Shown: positions 1-5,246 of the stretch, piece by piece
Layout of the letters: every line of letters begins with the position of its first letter
Numbering within the stretch: the stretch's first letter is position 1
Assembly (NCBI GenBank): GCA_002404115.1
Contig: DHJB01000064.1
Location: forward strand, 1-5,246
Reading direction: 5' to 3'
DNA from: Microbacteriaceae bacterium UBA4731
Lineage (GTDB): Bacteria; Actinomycetota; Actinomycetes; Actinomycetales; Microbacteriaceae
DNA length: 5,246 nt
Position numbers and translations under genes: made by a program
Notes under the pieces: model-generated
The model's database searches: none
Told to the model about the DNA's origin: nothing
What the model saw: the letters and a program-made list of their open reading frames with translations, nothing else

Positions 1-954
1 GCCGGCATCCACTCCGGCGACTCGAGCTGCACCCTGCCCCCCGTGACGCTCGGCCGCGCCGAAATCGACCGCGTGCGGGTTGCCACCCTCGCCATCGCTC
101 AGGGCATCGGCGTGCGCGGGCTGCTCAACGTGCAGTTCGCGATCGGCGCAGGGGTGCTCTACGTCCTCGAAGCGAACCCGAGGGCCTCGCGCACGGTGCC
201 CTTCGTCGCCAAGGCCCTCGGAATCACGCTCGCGAAGGCGGCCGCCCTGATCATGGTCGGCAAGACCATCGCCGAACTCAAGGCCGACGGGCTGCTGCCG
301 GAGATCGACGGCTCCCGCGTGCCGATGGATTCGCCGGTGGCCGTGAAGGAAGCCGTGCTGCCGTTCAACCGGTTCCGCACCCACGAGGGCCTGGTCGTCG
401 ACTCCGTACTCGGCCCGGAGATGCGCTCGACCGGCGAGGTCATGGGCATCGACCGGGACTTCCCGCGGGCGTTCGCCAAGAGCCAGCTGGCCGCCTACGG
501 TGGAATCCCGCTCAGCGGAACCGTCTTCGTTTCCGTGTCAGACCGGGACAAACGCGCTATCATCCTGCCCATGCTGCGCTTCCAGCAGCTGGGCTTCGAC
601 ATCATGGCAACGGAGGGGACCGCCGAGGTGCTGCAGCGCAACGGCATCCGCGCCCGCGTCGTGTCGAAGTTCAGCGAAAAGGCGGAGGAGGGCGACGTGT
701 CGATCGTCGAACTGATCCGCCGCGAAGAGGTGCACATCGTCATCAACACGCCGAGCGGCCGCACGGCCAGGGCCGACGGGTACGAGATCCGGGCCGCCGC
801 CGTCGCCGGCGACCTGCCGCTGTTCACGACGATCGCGGAGCTCAGCGCCGCCGTCGCGTCGATCGACGCGATCCGGGCCGGCTTCGAGGTGACCTCGCTG
901 CAGGAGTACGCCATCACCCGGGCGGCGGCACTGTTACCCCAGGCCGCACTGTGA
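1..954 (+). CDS. carB: Carbamoyl-phosphate synthase large chain, C-terminal part (5' truncated by window edge)
   Basis: The large subunit makes carbamoyl phosphate from ammonia (delivered by CarA), bicarbonate and two ATP, feeding pyrimidine and arginine synthesis in the cytoplasm. The frame is open from base 1, so the GTG at 43 is not the start; 317 codons are visible, and the full protein should be near 1,100 residues. Residues 1-17 carry [14 protein letters not shown], with H4 matching E. coli H788. NVQFA (Q45) and [14 protein letters not shown] (E57, N59, R64) match E. coli Q829, E841, N843 and R848 of the second ATP-grasp site. From about residue 168 comes the MGS-like allosteric domain. 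K184, T204, T207, K223 and N249 fit the E. coli UMP/IMP-site residues K954, T974, T977, K993 and N1015, while T1017 corresponds to P251. This suggests nucleotide feedback is kept (inference; E. coli numbers are from memory). The stop TGA overlaps the pyrF start. Confidence 0.98.
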   Translation, partial: AGIHSGDSSCTLPPVTLGRAEIDRVRVATLAIAQGIGVRGLLNVQFAIGAGVLYVLEANPRASRTVPFVAKALGITLAKAAALIMVGKTIAELKADGLLPEIDGSRVPMDSPVAVKEAVLPFNRFRTHEGLVVDSVLGPEMRSTGEVMGIDRDFPRAFAKSQLAAYGGIPLSGTVFVSVSDRDKRAIILPMLRFQQLGFDIMATEGTAEVLQRNGIRARVVSKFSEKAEEGDVSIVELIRREEVHIVINTPSGRTARADGYEIRAAAVAGDLPLFTTIAELSAAVASIDAIRAGFEVTSLQEYAITRAAALLPQAAL

Positions 955-1838
955 CCTCAGGCCCCGAAACCGGCGCGGTGGTCCCGTTCGGTGTGCGCCT
1001 CGAGCAGGCGTTCGCCGCCCGCGGGCACCTCTGCGTCGGGATCGACCCGCACGCCTGGCTGCTCTCCGACTGGGGCCTGCCGGATTCCGCGGCGGGCACC
1101 GAGGCGTTCGGCCGCCGGGTGGTCGAGGCCTCCGCCGGCCGCGTCGGCATCGTCAAGCCGCAGGTCGCGTTCTTCGAACGGTTCGGCTCGGCCGGGTACG
1201 TCGCGCTCGAGCGGGTCCTGGCGGATGCCAGGGCCGCGGGGCTGCTCGTCATCGCCGACGTCAAGCGGGGAGACCTCGGCACCAGCGTCGAGGCCTACGC
1301 CCAGGCCTGGCTCGGCGCGGATTCGCCGCTCGAGGTCGACGCGATCACGGTGAGCGCCTACATGGGCGTCGGCTCGCTCGATGCGGCCCTCAGCCTGGCC
1401 GCCGCAGGAGGGAAGGGGATGTTCCTGCTCGGTGCCACCTCAAACCCGGAGGCCGCCGTGATCCAGCGCGCGGTCGTTGCAGACGGCCCCAGCGCCGGAC
1501 TGACCGTCGCCCGTGCCATCCTGGACGACGTGACCGAACGAAATGTGCAAGCCGGCGCCGACACCCTGGGCTCGATCGGAGTCGTTCTCGGCGCGACCCT
1601 CGACCTGGCCAGTTTCGGCATCGATGTCGACGCCGCCCCCGCGCGGGCCCTCACCCCCGTGCTCGCGCCCGGATTCGGGCACCAGGGTGCACAGGTCGCC
1701 GACCTCGTAACGTTGTACGGCGGATACGCCGGAGGCGTTATCGTGAGTGAATCGCGCAGCGTGCTGTCAGCCGGTCCGGACCGGCTCGACGAGACGATCG
1801 AGCGCCGAGTAGCCGAAGCAGGAGCCGCCCGTGGCTGA
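951..1838 (+). CDS. pyrF: Orotidine 5'-phosphate decarboxylase (subfamily 2)
   Basis: Catalyses the last step of de novo UMP synthesis, decarboxylating OMP to UMP in the cytoplasm. The 295-residue product shows the family motifs in order: HLCVGIDPH (D32), [12 protein letters not shown] (K69), the catalytic ADVKRGDLG (D103, K105, D108), [20 protein letters not shown], and a phosphate-binding end APGFGHQG with VSESRS near residues 239-270. The layout is that of the long actinobacterial/myxobacterial type rather than the short E. coli or Bacillus type. The start is GTG 951, whose last two bases belong to the carB stop (GTGA). There is no clear Shine-Dalgarno sequence, so translation is probably coupled to carB. 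An in-frame GTG at 978 is an alternative: the conserved part begins only at about residue 13, but that GTG has no better ribosome site. The end overlaps the next gene by 8 bases. Confidence 0.97.
   Translation: MTSGPETGAVVPFGVRLEQAFAARGHLCVGIDPHAWLLSDWGLPDSAAGTEAFGRRVVEASAGRVGIVKPQVAFFERFGSAGYVALERVLADARAAGLLVIADVKRGDLGTSVEAYAQAWLGADSPLEVDAITVSAYMGVGSLDAALSLAAAGGKGMFLLGATSNPEAAVIQRAVVADGPSAGLTVARAILDDVTERNVQAGADTLGSIGVVLGATLDLASFGIDVDAAPARALTPVLAPGFGHQGAQVADLVTLYGGYAGGVIVSESRSVLSAGPDRLDETIERRVAEAGAARG
1820..1824 (+). promoter_or_regulatory. Ribosome binding site of the mIHF-gmk fusion
   Basis: AGGAG lies inside the end of pyrF, six bases before GTG 1831. It is one of the two clearest Shine-Dalgarno matches in the window, the other being that of rpoZ. 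It fixes the start so that the complete mIHF domain is included in the protein. Confidence 0.8.
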
Positions 1839-2751
1839 GAACCGTCCCACCCCACCCGACGTCGACCGGGTTGCCGCGTCGCGCGCGGCCGTCGCCGCAC
1901 GGCGCGCCAGAGCCGCGGTCAAGGCCCAGGTCGCCGCCGGGCAGCGCACCGCGCTCGAGGTCCTGGCCGCCGCGGTGAAAGACCCGACCGGCGTCGAAGG
2001 CCGGCTGCGCGTGACCGAACTGCTCACGAGCATCCCCGCCATTGGAGTCACCAAGATGCAGCGCATCATGAGCCATCTGCACATTTCGCCGGCGAAGCGA
2101 CTGGGCGGGCTCGGCAGGCACCAGCGCGATCGCCTGCGCGACTTCCTCTCGACCAAACCGACCACGCGCCGGGGAGCAGGCGACTCCAAGCTGGTCGTGC
2201 TCGCCGGACCCACCGCCGTCGGCAAGGGGACCGTGGCCAACTACATCCGCGAGAACTACCCCACTGTGCTCCTCTCGGTGTCGGCCACGACGCGGAAGCC
2301 CCGCCCCGGCGAGGTCGAGGGCGTCAGCTACTACTTCGTCGAAGACGCCGAATTCGACCGGATGATCGAAGCCGGCGAGCTGCTCGAATGGGCCACCGTG
2401 CACAACGCCTACCGCTACGGCACGCCGCGCGGACCGGTCGACACGGCCATCGCCGAGGGCAAGAGCGTGCTCCTGGAGATCGACATCCAGGGCGCACGGG
2501 CCGTGCGCCGGGCGATGCCGGAGGCCAGGCTGGTCTTCCTGCTGCCGCCCAGCTGGGAAGAACTGGTGCGCCGCCTGATCGGCCGAGGCACCGAGGATTC
2601 CGCCGAACAGGCCCGCCGTCTGGAGACCGCCAAGCTCGAATTGGCTGCCCAGGGCGAGTTCGATTACTCCGTTGTGAACAGCGACGTGGCCGAAGCGGCC
2701 CAAGAGGTCGTACACTTGATGGAGCTTCGTCAGGCGCCGTCCGTTTCGTAG
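1831..2751 (+). CDS. gmk: Fusion of actinobacterial integration host factor (mIHF) and guanylate kinase
   Basis: One uninterrupted 306-residue frame holds two domains. Residues about 14-107 match mycobacterial mIHF, a small nucleoid DNA-binding protein: a basic helix (AARRARAAVKAQVAAG), then VTELLTSIPAIGVTKMQRIM and the HISPAKRLGGLGRHQRDRL block of the H2TH region. Residues 108-118 (TKPTTRRGAGD) look like a flexible linker. Residues 119-300 are guanylate kinase, GMP + ATP to GDP + ADP. They show a P-loop GPTAVGKGT (126-134, K132), the GMP-binding SATTRKPRPGE (S151, R155, R158), Y167, GELLEWA (E183, E186), YGTPRGPVD, LEIDIQGARAV (D218) and the lid RLIGRGTED with later arginines. All key kinase residues are present. 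In mycobacteria mihF and gmk are separate adjacent genes in the same order. No frameshift is needed to join them, and no normal start codon lies in the linker. The kinase function is very likely; that the mIHF half still binds and bends DNA is inferred from similarity. Confidence 0.95.
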   Translation: MAENRPTPPDVDRVAASRAAVAARRARAAVKAQVAAGQRTALEVLAAAVKDPTGVEGRLRVTELLTSIPAIGVTKMQRIMSHLHISPAKRLGGLGRHQRDRLRDFLSTKPTTRRGAGDSKLVVLAGPTAVGKGTVANYIRENYPTVLLSVSATTRKPRPGEVEGVSYYFVEDAEFDRMIEAGELLEWATVHNAYRYGTPRGPVDTAIAEGKSVLLEIDIQGARAVRRAMPEARLVFLLPPSWEELVRRLIGRGTEDSAEQARRLETAKLELAAQGEFDYSVVNSDVAEAAQEVVHLMELRQAPSVS

Positions 2752-2800
2752 CGCCCGTTTCACCTGATTCTTCGCGTCATATCCGACGCGGCCGCAGTTT

Positions 2801-2820
2801 CGTGCCGGCAGAACGGCACG
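2801..2820 (+). repeat. Hairpin in the rpoZ leader
   Basis: CGTGCCG (2801-2807) and CGGCACG (2814-2820) are perfect reverse complements around the six-base loop GCAGAA. The hairpin sits in the 103-base gap between gmk and rpoZ, 17 bases before the ribosome binding site. No T-run follows, so it is not a standard intrinsic terminator. It could be an RNA processing or stability element, or chance in GC-rich DNA. Confidence 0.5.
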
Positions 2821-2837
2821 CACTGCCCAAATGCTCT

Positions 2838-2844
2838 AAAGGAG
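2838..2844 (+). promoter_or_regulatory. Ribosome binding site of rpoZ
   Basis: AAAGGAG ends ten bases before ATG 2855. It decides between that ATG and the in-frame GTG at 2846, which would sit only one base from the Shine-Dalgarno sequence and so cannot be used with it. Confidence 0.75.
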
Positions 2845-2854
2845 TGTGACAGCA

Positions 2855-3112
2855 ATGGCCAACAAGCCAACTGGCATCATTGACCCGCCCATCGACGACC
2901 TGCTGACCAAGGTCGATTCCAAGTACGCCCTCGTGATCTTCGCCTCCAAGCGCGCCCGCCAGATCAACGACTACTACGCAGACCTGCACGAAGGCAGCCT
3001 GTTCGACAACGTCGGACCGCTCGTCGACTCGACCGTCGACGACAAGCCGCTGTCCGTGGCCCTGCGTGAGATCAACGAGGACAAGCTCGTCGCTCGTCCC
3101 ATCGTCGAGTAG
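2855..3112 (+). CDS. rpoZ: RNA polymerase omega subunit
   Basis: An 85-residue protein that binds the beta' subunit and helps assemble and stabilise RNA polymerase. It shows the actinobacterial omega pattern: [11 protein letters not shown], then [20 protein letters not shown] (the conserved helix that contacts beta'), a VGPLVDS segment, and the C-terminal [19 protein letters not shown]. Length agrees with an actinobacterial omega of roughly 80-110 residues. ATG 2855 is chosen because the AAAGGAG sequence is spaced for it; the upstream GTG at 2846 would add only three residues. It lies 103 bases after gmk and 28 before coaBC, as in the mycobacterial gene order. No convincing promoter was seen in the upstream gap, so it is probably read from the upstream operon. 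Confidence 0.97.
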   Translation: MANKPTGIIDPPIDDLLTKVDSKYALVIFASKRARQINDYYADLHEGSLFDNVGPLVDSTVDDKPLSVALREINEDKLVARPIVE

Positions 3113-3140
3113 CTCCACCCTCCACGCTCAAGCGCGCAGG

Positions 3141-4343
3141 ATGTCGTCAGCTCGCACGATCGTCGTCGGAATCACCGGCGGCATCGCTGCGTACAAAGCC
3201 GTCAACGTCGTGCGCGCTTTTGTGTTGCGCGGGCACTCGGTGCACGTCGTCGCAACGCCGGCCGCCCTGCGGTTCATCGGCAAGCCGACGCTCGAGGCAA
3301 TCTCCCGGAACCCGGTGCACACGGACCTCTACGAGGGGGTCGCCGAGGTGCGCCACGTTGCCATCGGCCAGTCCGCCGACCTGATCGTCGTGGCACCGGC
3401 CACGGCGAACACCATCGCGAAGATCGCGGCCGGGCTGGCCGACGACCTGCTCGGCAACACCATCCTGGCCAGCACGGCTCCGCTCGTTCTCGCGCCCGCC
3501 ATGCACACGGAAATGTGGAACAACGCGGCCACCGTCGCGAATGTTCGCACGCTGCGTGAGCGCGGCGTCGTGATCGTGGGACCGGGCGTCGGCCAGCTCA
3601 CCGGCGCCGATTCCGGGGCCGGTCGCATGGAAGAGCCGGACACGATCGTCGCCGCCGCCCTCGCGGTCCTCGCCGCCCAGGAATCCGACCAGGACTTCGC
3701 CGGCCGCCACATCGTGATCAGCGCCGGCGGAACCCGCGAACCGCTCGATCCGGTGCGGTTCCTCGGCAACCGGTCGAGCGGCAAGCAGGGCGTCGCCCTG
3801 GTCGAGGCCGCGCTCCGGCGCGGGGCCACCGTCACCCTCGTCGCCGCCAACCTCGAGGTGCCGGCGCCCGCCGGCGCCGACGTGCGCACCGTCGGTACCG
3901 CCCTCGAACTCGAGCACGCGGTGCGCGAGGCCGCCGCAACCGCGGACATCGTGATCATGGCCGCCGCCGTCGCCGACTACCGCCCGGCCGAGGTGCGCTC
4001 GGGCAAGATCAAGAAAGAGGAGACGGGCGACCGCCTGGTTCTCGAACTCGTGCGGAATCCGGACATTCTCACCGACCTGGCCGCCAACCGGACCCGCCGG
4101 CAAGTGATCGTCGGGTTCGCCGCCGAGACCGAACCGGATGCCGACCGACTGCTCGCCCTCGGCCGGGAGAAGATCGCACGCAAGGGTTGCGATTACCTCG
4201 TCCTCAACCGGGTCGGGTGGACCGAAGGCTTTGCCACGGACGGTAACGACGTCGTGGTCATCGATTCGCGCGGAGTTATAGTGAACGAGGTCTCCGGCAC
4301 GAAATTGTCGGTGGCCGAGCGCATTCTTGACGTGGTCGCCTGA
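3141..4343 (+). CDS. coaBC: Bifunctional phosphopantothenoylcysteine decarboxylase / phosphopantothenate-cysteine ligase
   Basis: Performs two successive steps of coenzyme A synthesis: CTP-dependent joining of cysteine to 4'-phosphopantothenate (CoaB), then FMN-dependent decarboxylation to 4'-phosphopantetheine (CoaC). The 400-residue product has CoaC first: TIVVGITGGIAAYKA, the catalytic-type histidine H72 in EVRHVAIG, VVAPATANTIAKIAAGLADD, and PAMHTEMW at 119-126. CoaB follows from about residue 188: ISAGGTREPLDPVRFLGNRS with N210, the AAAVADYRP loop, and K289 in SGKIKK; N210 and K289 fall at the same numbers as the E. coli active-site residues. The usual Asn of PAMN is His122, and the E. 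coli Cys158 position is Gly155, as I recall for mycobacterial homologues. ATG 3141 is chosen because homology begins directly after it and longer versions would run into rpoZ. Its ribosome site is weak (AGG touching the start), so coupling to rpoZ is plausible. Confidence 0.97.
   Translation: MSSARTIVVGITGGIAAYKAVNVVRAFVLRGHSVHVVATPAALRFIGKPTLEAISRNPVHTDLYEGVAEVRHVAIGQSADLIVVAPATANTIAKIAAGLADDLLGNTILASTAPLVLAPAMHTEMWNNAATVANVRTLRERGVVIVGPGVGQLTGADSGAGRMEEPDTIVAAALAVLAAQESDQDFAGRHIVISAGGTREPLDPVRFLGNRSSGKQGVALVEAALRRGATVTLVAANLEVPAPAGADVRTVGTALELEHAVREAAATADIVIMAAAVADYRPAEVRSGKIKKEETGDRLVLELVRNPDILTDLAANRTRRQVIVGFAAETEPDADRLLALGREKIARKGCDYLVLNRVGWTEGFATDGNDVVVIDSRGVIVNEVSGTKLSVAERILDVVA
4255..4282 (+). 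promoter_or_regulatory. Possible promoter for metK inside the end of coaBC
   Basis: TATAGT (4277-4282) is a five-of-six match to the sigma-70 type -10 box. TGGTCA (4255-4260), 16 bases before it, matches four of six at -35. It would start a transcript about 175 bases before metK. It lies within coding sequence and chance matches are common, so this is only a candidate. Confidence 0.22.
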
Positions 4344-4347
4344 ACCT

Positions 4348-4378
4348 CTGAACACCGTGGGTCCTGAACACCTGGGCC
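4348..4378 (+). repeat. Two tandem imperfect repeats after coaBC
   Basis: CTGAACACCGTGGGTC (4348-4363) is followed directly by CTGAACACCTGGGCC (4364-4378). The units differ by one inserted G and one T/C change. Within them GGGTCC (4359-4364) can pair with GGGCCC (4374-4379) through five Watson-Crick pairs and one G-U, with a nine-base loop. No T-run follows at once, so a terminator is not supported. It is non-coding and begins five bases after the coaBC stop. Confidence 0.5.
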
Positions 4379-4404
4379 CTGTGGCCGGCGCGGCGTCCCC
4401 TTCC

Positions 4405-4435
4405 ACCTTTCACTTTTCAGACTTTTCAACCTTCG
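4405..4435 (+). repeat. Pyrimidine-rich tract with repeated ACTTTTCA word in the metK leader
   Basis: ACCTTTC, ACTTTTCAG, ACTTTTCA and ACCTTCG follow one another (4405-4435), the exact word ACTTTTCA occurring at 4412-4419 and 4421-4428. The top strand is almost free of G here (two in 31 bases), unlike the rest of this GC-rich window. A regulator site or unstructured leader RNA is possible; no known riboswitch pattern was recognised. Confidence 0.45.
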
Positions 4436-4438
4436 ACC

Positions 4439-4450
4439 GTTCCACGGAAC
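4439..4450 (+). repeat. Short inverted repeat upstream of the metK start
   Basis: GTTCC and GGAAC flank a two-base AC centre, 13 bases before ATG 4464. In RNA the alternative CCGT-TCC-ACGG hairpin (4437-4447) would form more easily. It lies next to the weak ribosome binding region of metK, so it could be an operator or affect translation, but its short length allows chance. Confidence 0.3.
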
Positions 4451-4463
4451 AGAGACGGGCCAG

Positions 4464-5246
4464 ATGAGCGATCTACGCCTTTTCACCTCGGAGTCAGTTA
4501 CCGAGGGCCACCCCGACAAGATCTGCGACCAGATCTCCGACAGCATCCTCGACGCGCTCCTCACCGAGGACCCGCACAGCCGCGTGGCCGTGGAAACCCT
4601 GGTGACCACGGGGCTCGTGCACGTCGCCGGAGAGGTGACGACCGAAGCGTACGTCGAGATCCCGTCGATCGTGCGCAAATGCATCACCGAGATTGGCTAC
4701 GACTCGTCAGACGTCTGGTTCGACGGGCGCTCCTGCGGCGTCGAGATCTCCATCGGCGGGCAGTCGCCCGACATCGCCCAGGGCGTCGACGACGCCTACG
4801 AGAGCCGGGAAGAGTCCAGTCTGGACGCCTTCGACCGCCAGGGCGCCGGCGACCAGGGCATCATGTTCGGGTACGCCACCCGGGAAACCCCCGAGCTGAT
4901 GCCCATCCCAATCTGGATCGCGCACCGGCTCGCCGAGCGGCTGGCCCACGTGCGCAAGTCCGGCCAGCTGGACTACCTGCGCCCCGACGGCAAGACCCAG
5001 GTCACGATCGGCTACGACGGCATCACGCCGCGCACGGTCGAGACCGTCGTGCTCTCCACCCAGCACGCACCATCCGTGTCGACCGAACGGCTGCGCGCCG
5101 AGGTCGAGGAGCTCGTCATCCGCCCCGTCCTCGAACGAGTCGACCTCGACTCCTCCACCCTGACCACCCTGATCAATCCGACCGGCCGGTTTGAAATCGG
5201 CGGCCCGCAGGGCGACGCCGGGCTCACCGGGCGCAAGATCATCGTC
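4464..5246 (+). CDS. metK: S-adenosylmethionine synthase, N-terminal part (3' truncated by window edge)
   Basis: Makes S-adenosylmethionine, the main methyl donor, from methionine and ATP in the cytoplasm. The 261 codons present correspond to about two thirds of a protein expected near 400 residues; the frame is open to the last base. Motifs in order: [20 protein letters not shown] (H16, D18), AVETLVTTG (E44), GEVTT (E57), [13 protein letters not shown] (Q100), the adenine-loop motif [13 protein letters not shown] (127-139), RPDGKTQV (D175, K177), VVLSTQH, and [20 protein letters not shown], ending in RKIIV. These are the ATP, methionine and metal ligands of the family. Compared with E. coli there is an insertion of about nine residues before GAGDQG, shared with actinobacterial relatives as far as I recall. 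ATG 4464 is chosen because homology starts straight after it; the Shine-Dalgarno sequence is weak. It follows coaBC by 120 bases, a wider gap than elsewhere in the window, fitting separate regulation. Confidence 0.97.
   Translation, partial: MSDLRLFTSESVTEGHPDKICDQISDSILDALLTEDPHSRVAVETLVTTGLVHVAGEVTTEAYVEIPSIVRKCITEIGYDSSDVWFDGRSCGVEISIGGQSPDIAQGVDDAYESREESSLDAFDRQGAGDQGIMFGYATRETPELMPIPIWIAHRLAERLAHVRKSGQLDYLRPDGKTQVTIGYDGITPRTVETVVLSTQHAPSVSTERLRAEVEELVIRPVLERVDLDSSTLTTLINPTGRFEIGGPQGDAGLTGRKIIV

Noticed and set aside
2711..2716. TACACT as a -10 box for rpoZ at the end of gmk
   Set aside because: No acceptable -35 sequence lies 16-18 bases upstream and there is no extended -10.
1738..2823. 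Reverse-strand open frame of 361 codons opposite the mIHF-gmk gene
   Set aside because: It mirrors a gene with clear protein motifs, shows no recognisable domain, and long antisense frames are expected in GC-rich DNA.
2801..2830. Intrinsic terminator between gmk and rpoZ
   Set aside because: The hairpin is followed by CACTGCCCAAATG rather than a T-run.
2846..2854. rpoZ start at GTG 2846
   Set aside because: It lies one base from the AAAGGAG sequence, too close for initiation; ATG 2855 fits better.
3066..3140. Longer coaBC starting at GTG 3066
   Set aside because: It would overlap rpoZ, and the added residues are a serine-rich stretch unlike any CoaBC N-terminus; homology begins just after ATG 3141.
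3147..4406. Reverse-strand open frame of 419 codons opposite coaBC
   Set aside because: It is a compositional shadow of coaBC rich in Gly, Asp, Arg and His, with no family motif.
4344..4463. SAM riboswitch before metK
   Set aside because: I could not fit the gap to a known SAM-I, SAM-II or SAM-IV pattern by eye; a covariance-model scan would decide.
4679..5194. Forward open frame of 171 codons in another frame of metK
   Set aside because: The translation is arginine- and proline-rich without motifs, while the overlapping metK frame is unmistakable.

Overview
This is a GC-rich, tightly packed stretch of housekeeping genes, all on the + strand. The order is carB (3' part) - pyrF - mIHF/gmk fusion - rpoZ - coaBC - metK (5' part). 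The order pyrF - mihF - gmk - rpoZ - coaBC - metK is an actinobacterial hallmark. The actinobacterial integration host factor (mIHF), the PAMH variant of CoaC and the high GC3 codon use point the same way. A single frame joining mIHF to guanylate kinase suggests Micrococcales, most likely Microbacteriaceae. That family call rests on remembered family knowledge, and the genus cannot be told from the sequence.

Layout. Positions 1-954 hold the last 317 codons of carbamoyl-phosphate synthase large chain: the end of the second ATP-grasp half and the MGS-like allosteric domain. pyrF starts inside the carB stop (GTGA overlap) and runs to 1838. The mIHF-Gmk fusion starts 8 bases before the pyrF end, behind a good ribosome binding site, and ends at 2751. 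A 103-base spacer with a 7-bp hairpin precedes rpoZ (2855-3112). coaBC follows after 28 bases (3141-4343). A 120-base spacer precedes metK, which starts at 4464 and runs off the right edge. This spacer holds two tandem imperfect repeats, an AT-richer pyrimidine tract with a repeated ACTTTTCA word, and a small inverted repeat.

How the genes work together. carB and pyrF are the end of a de novo pyrimidine (UMP) operon. The fusion joins a nucleoid DNA-binding domain to the kinase that makes GDP from GMP. rpoZ encodes the omega subunit of RNA polymerase. CoaBC carries out two steps of coenzyme A synthesis and uses CTP, a product of the pyrimidine pathway. MetK makes S-adenosylmethionine. The overlaps and short gaps suggest carB through coaBC are co-transcribed, with metK either read through or helped by its own promoter.

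No mobile elements, CRISPR arrays, tRNA or rRNA genes were seen. I did not find a wholly new system. The most notable feature is the mIHF-guanylate kinase fusion, which is probably a lineage trait rather than unique to this genome.
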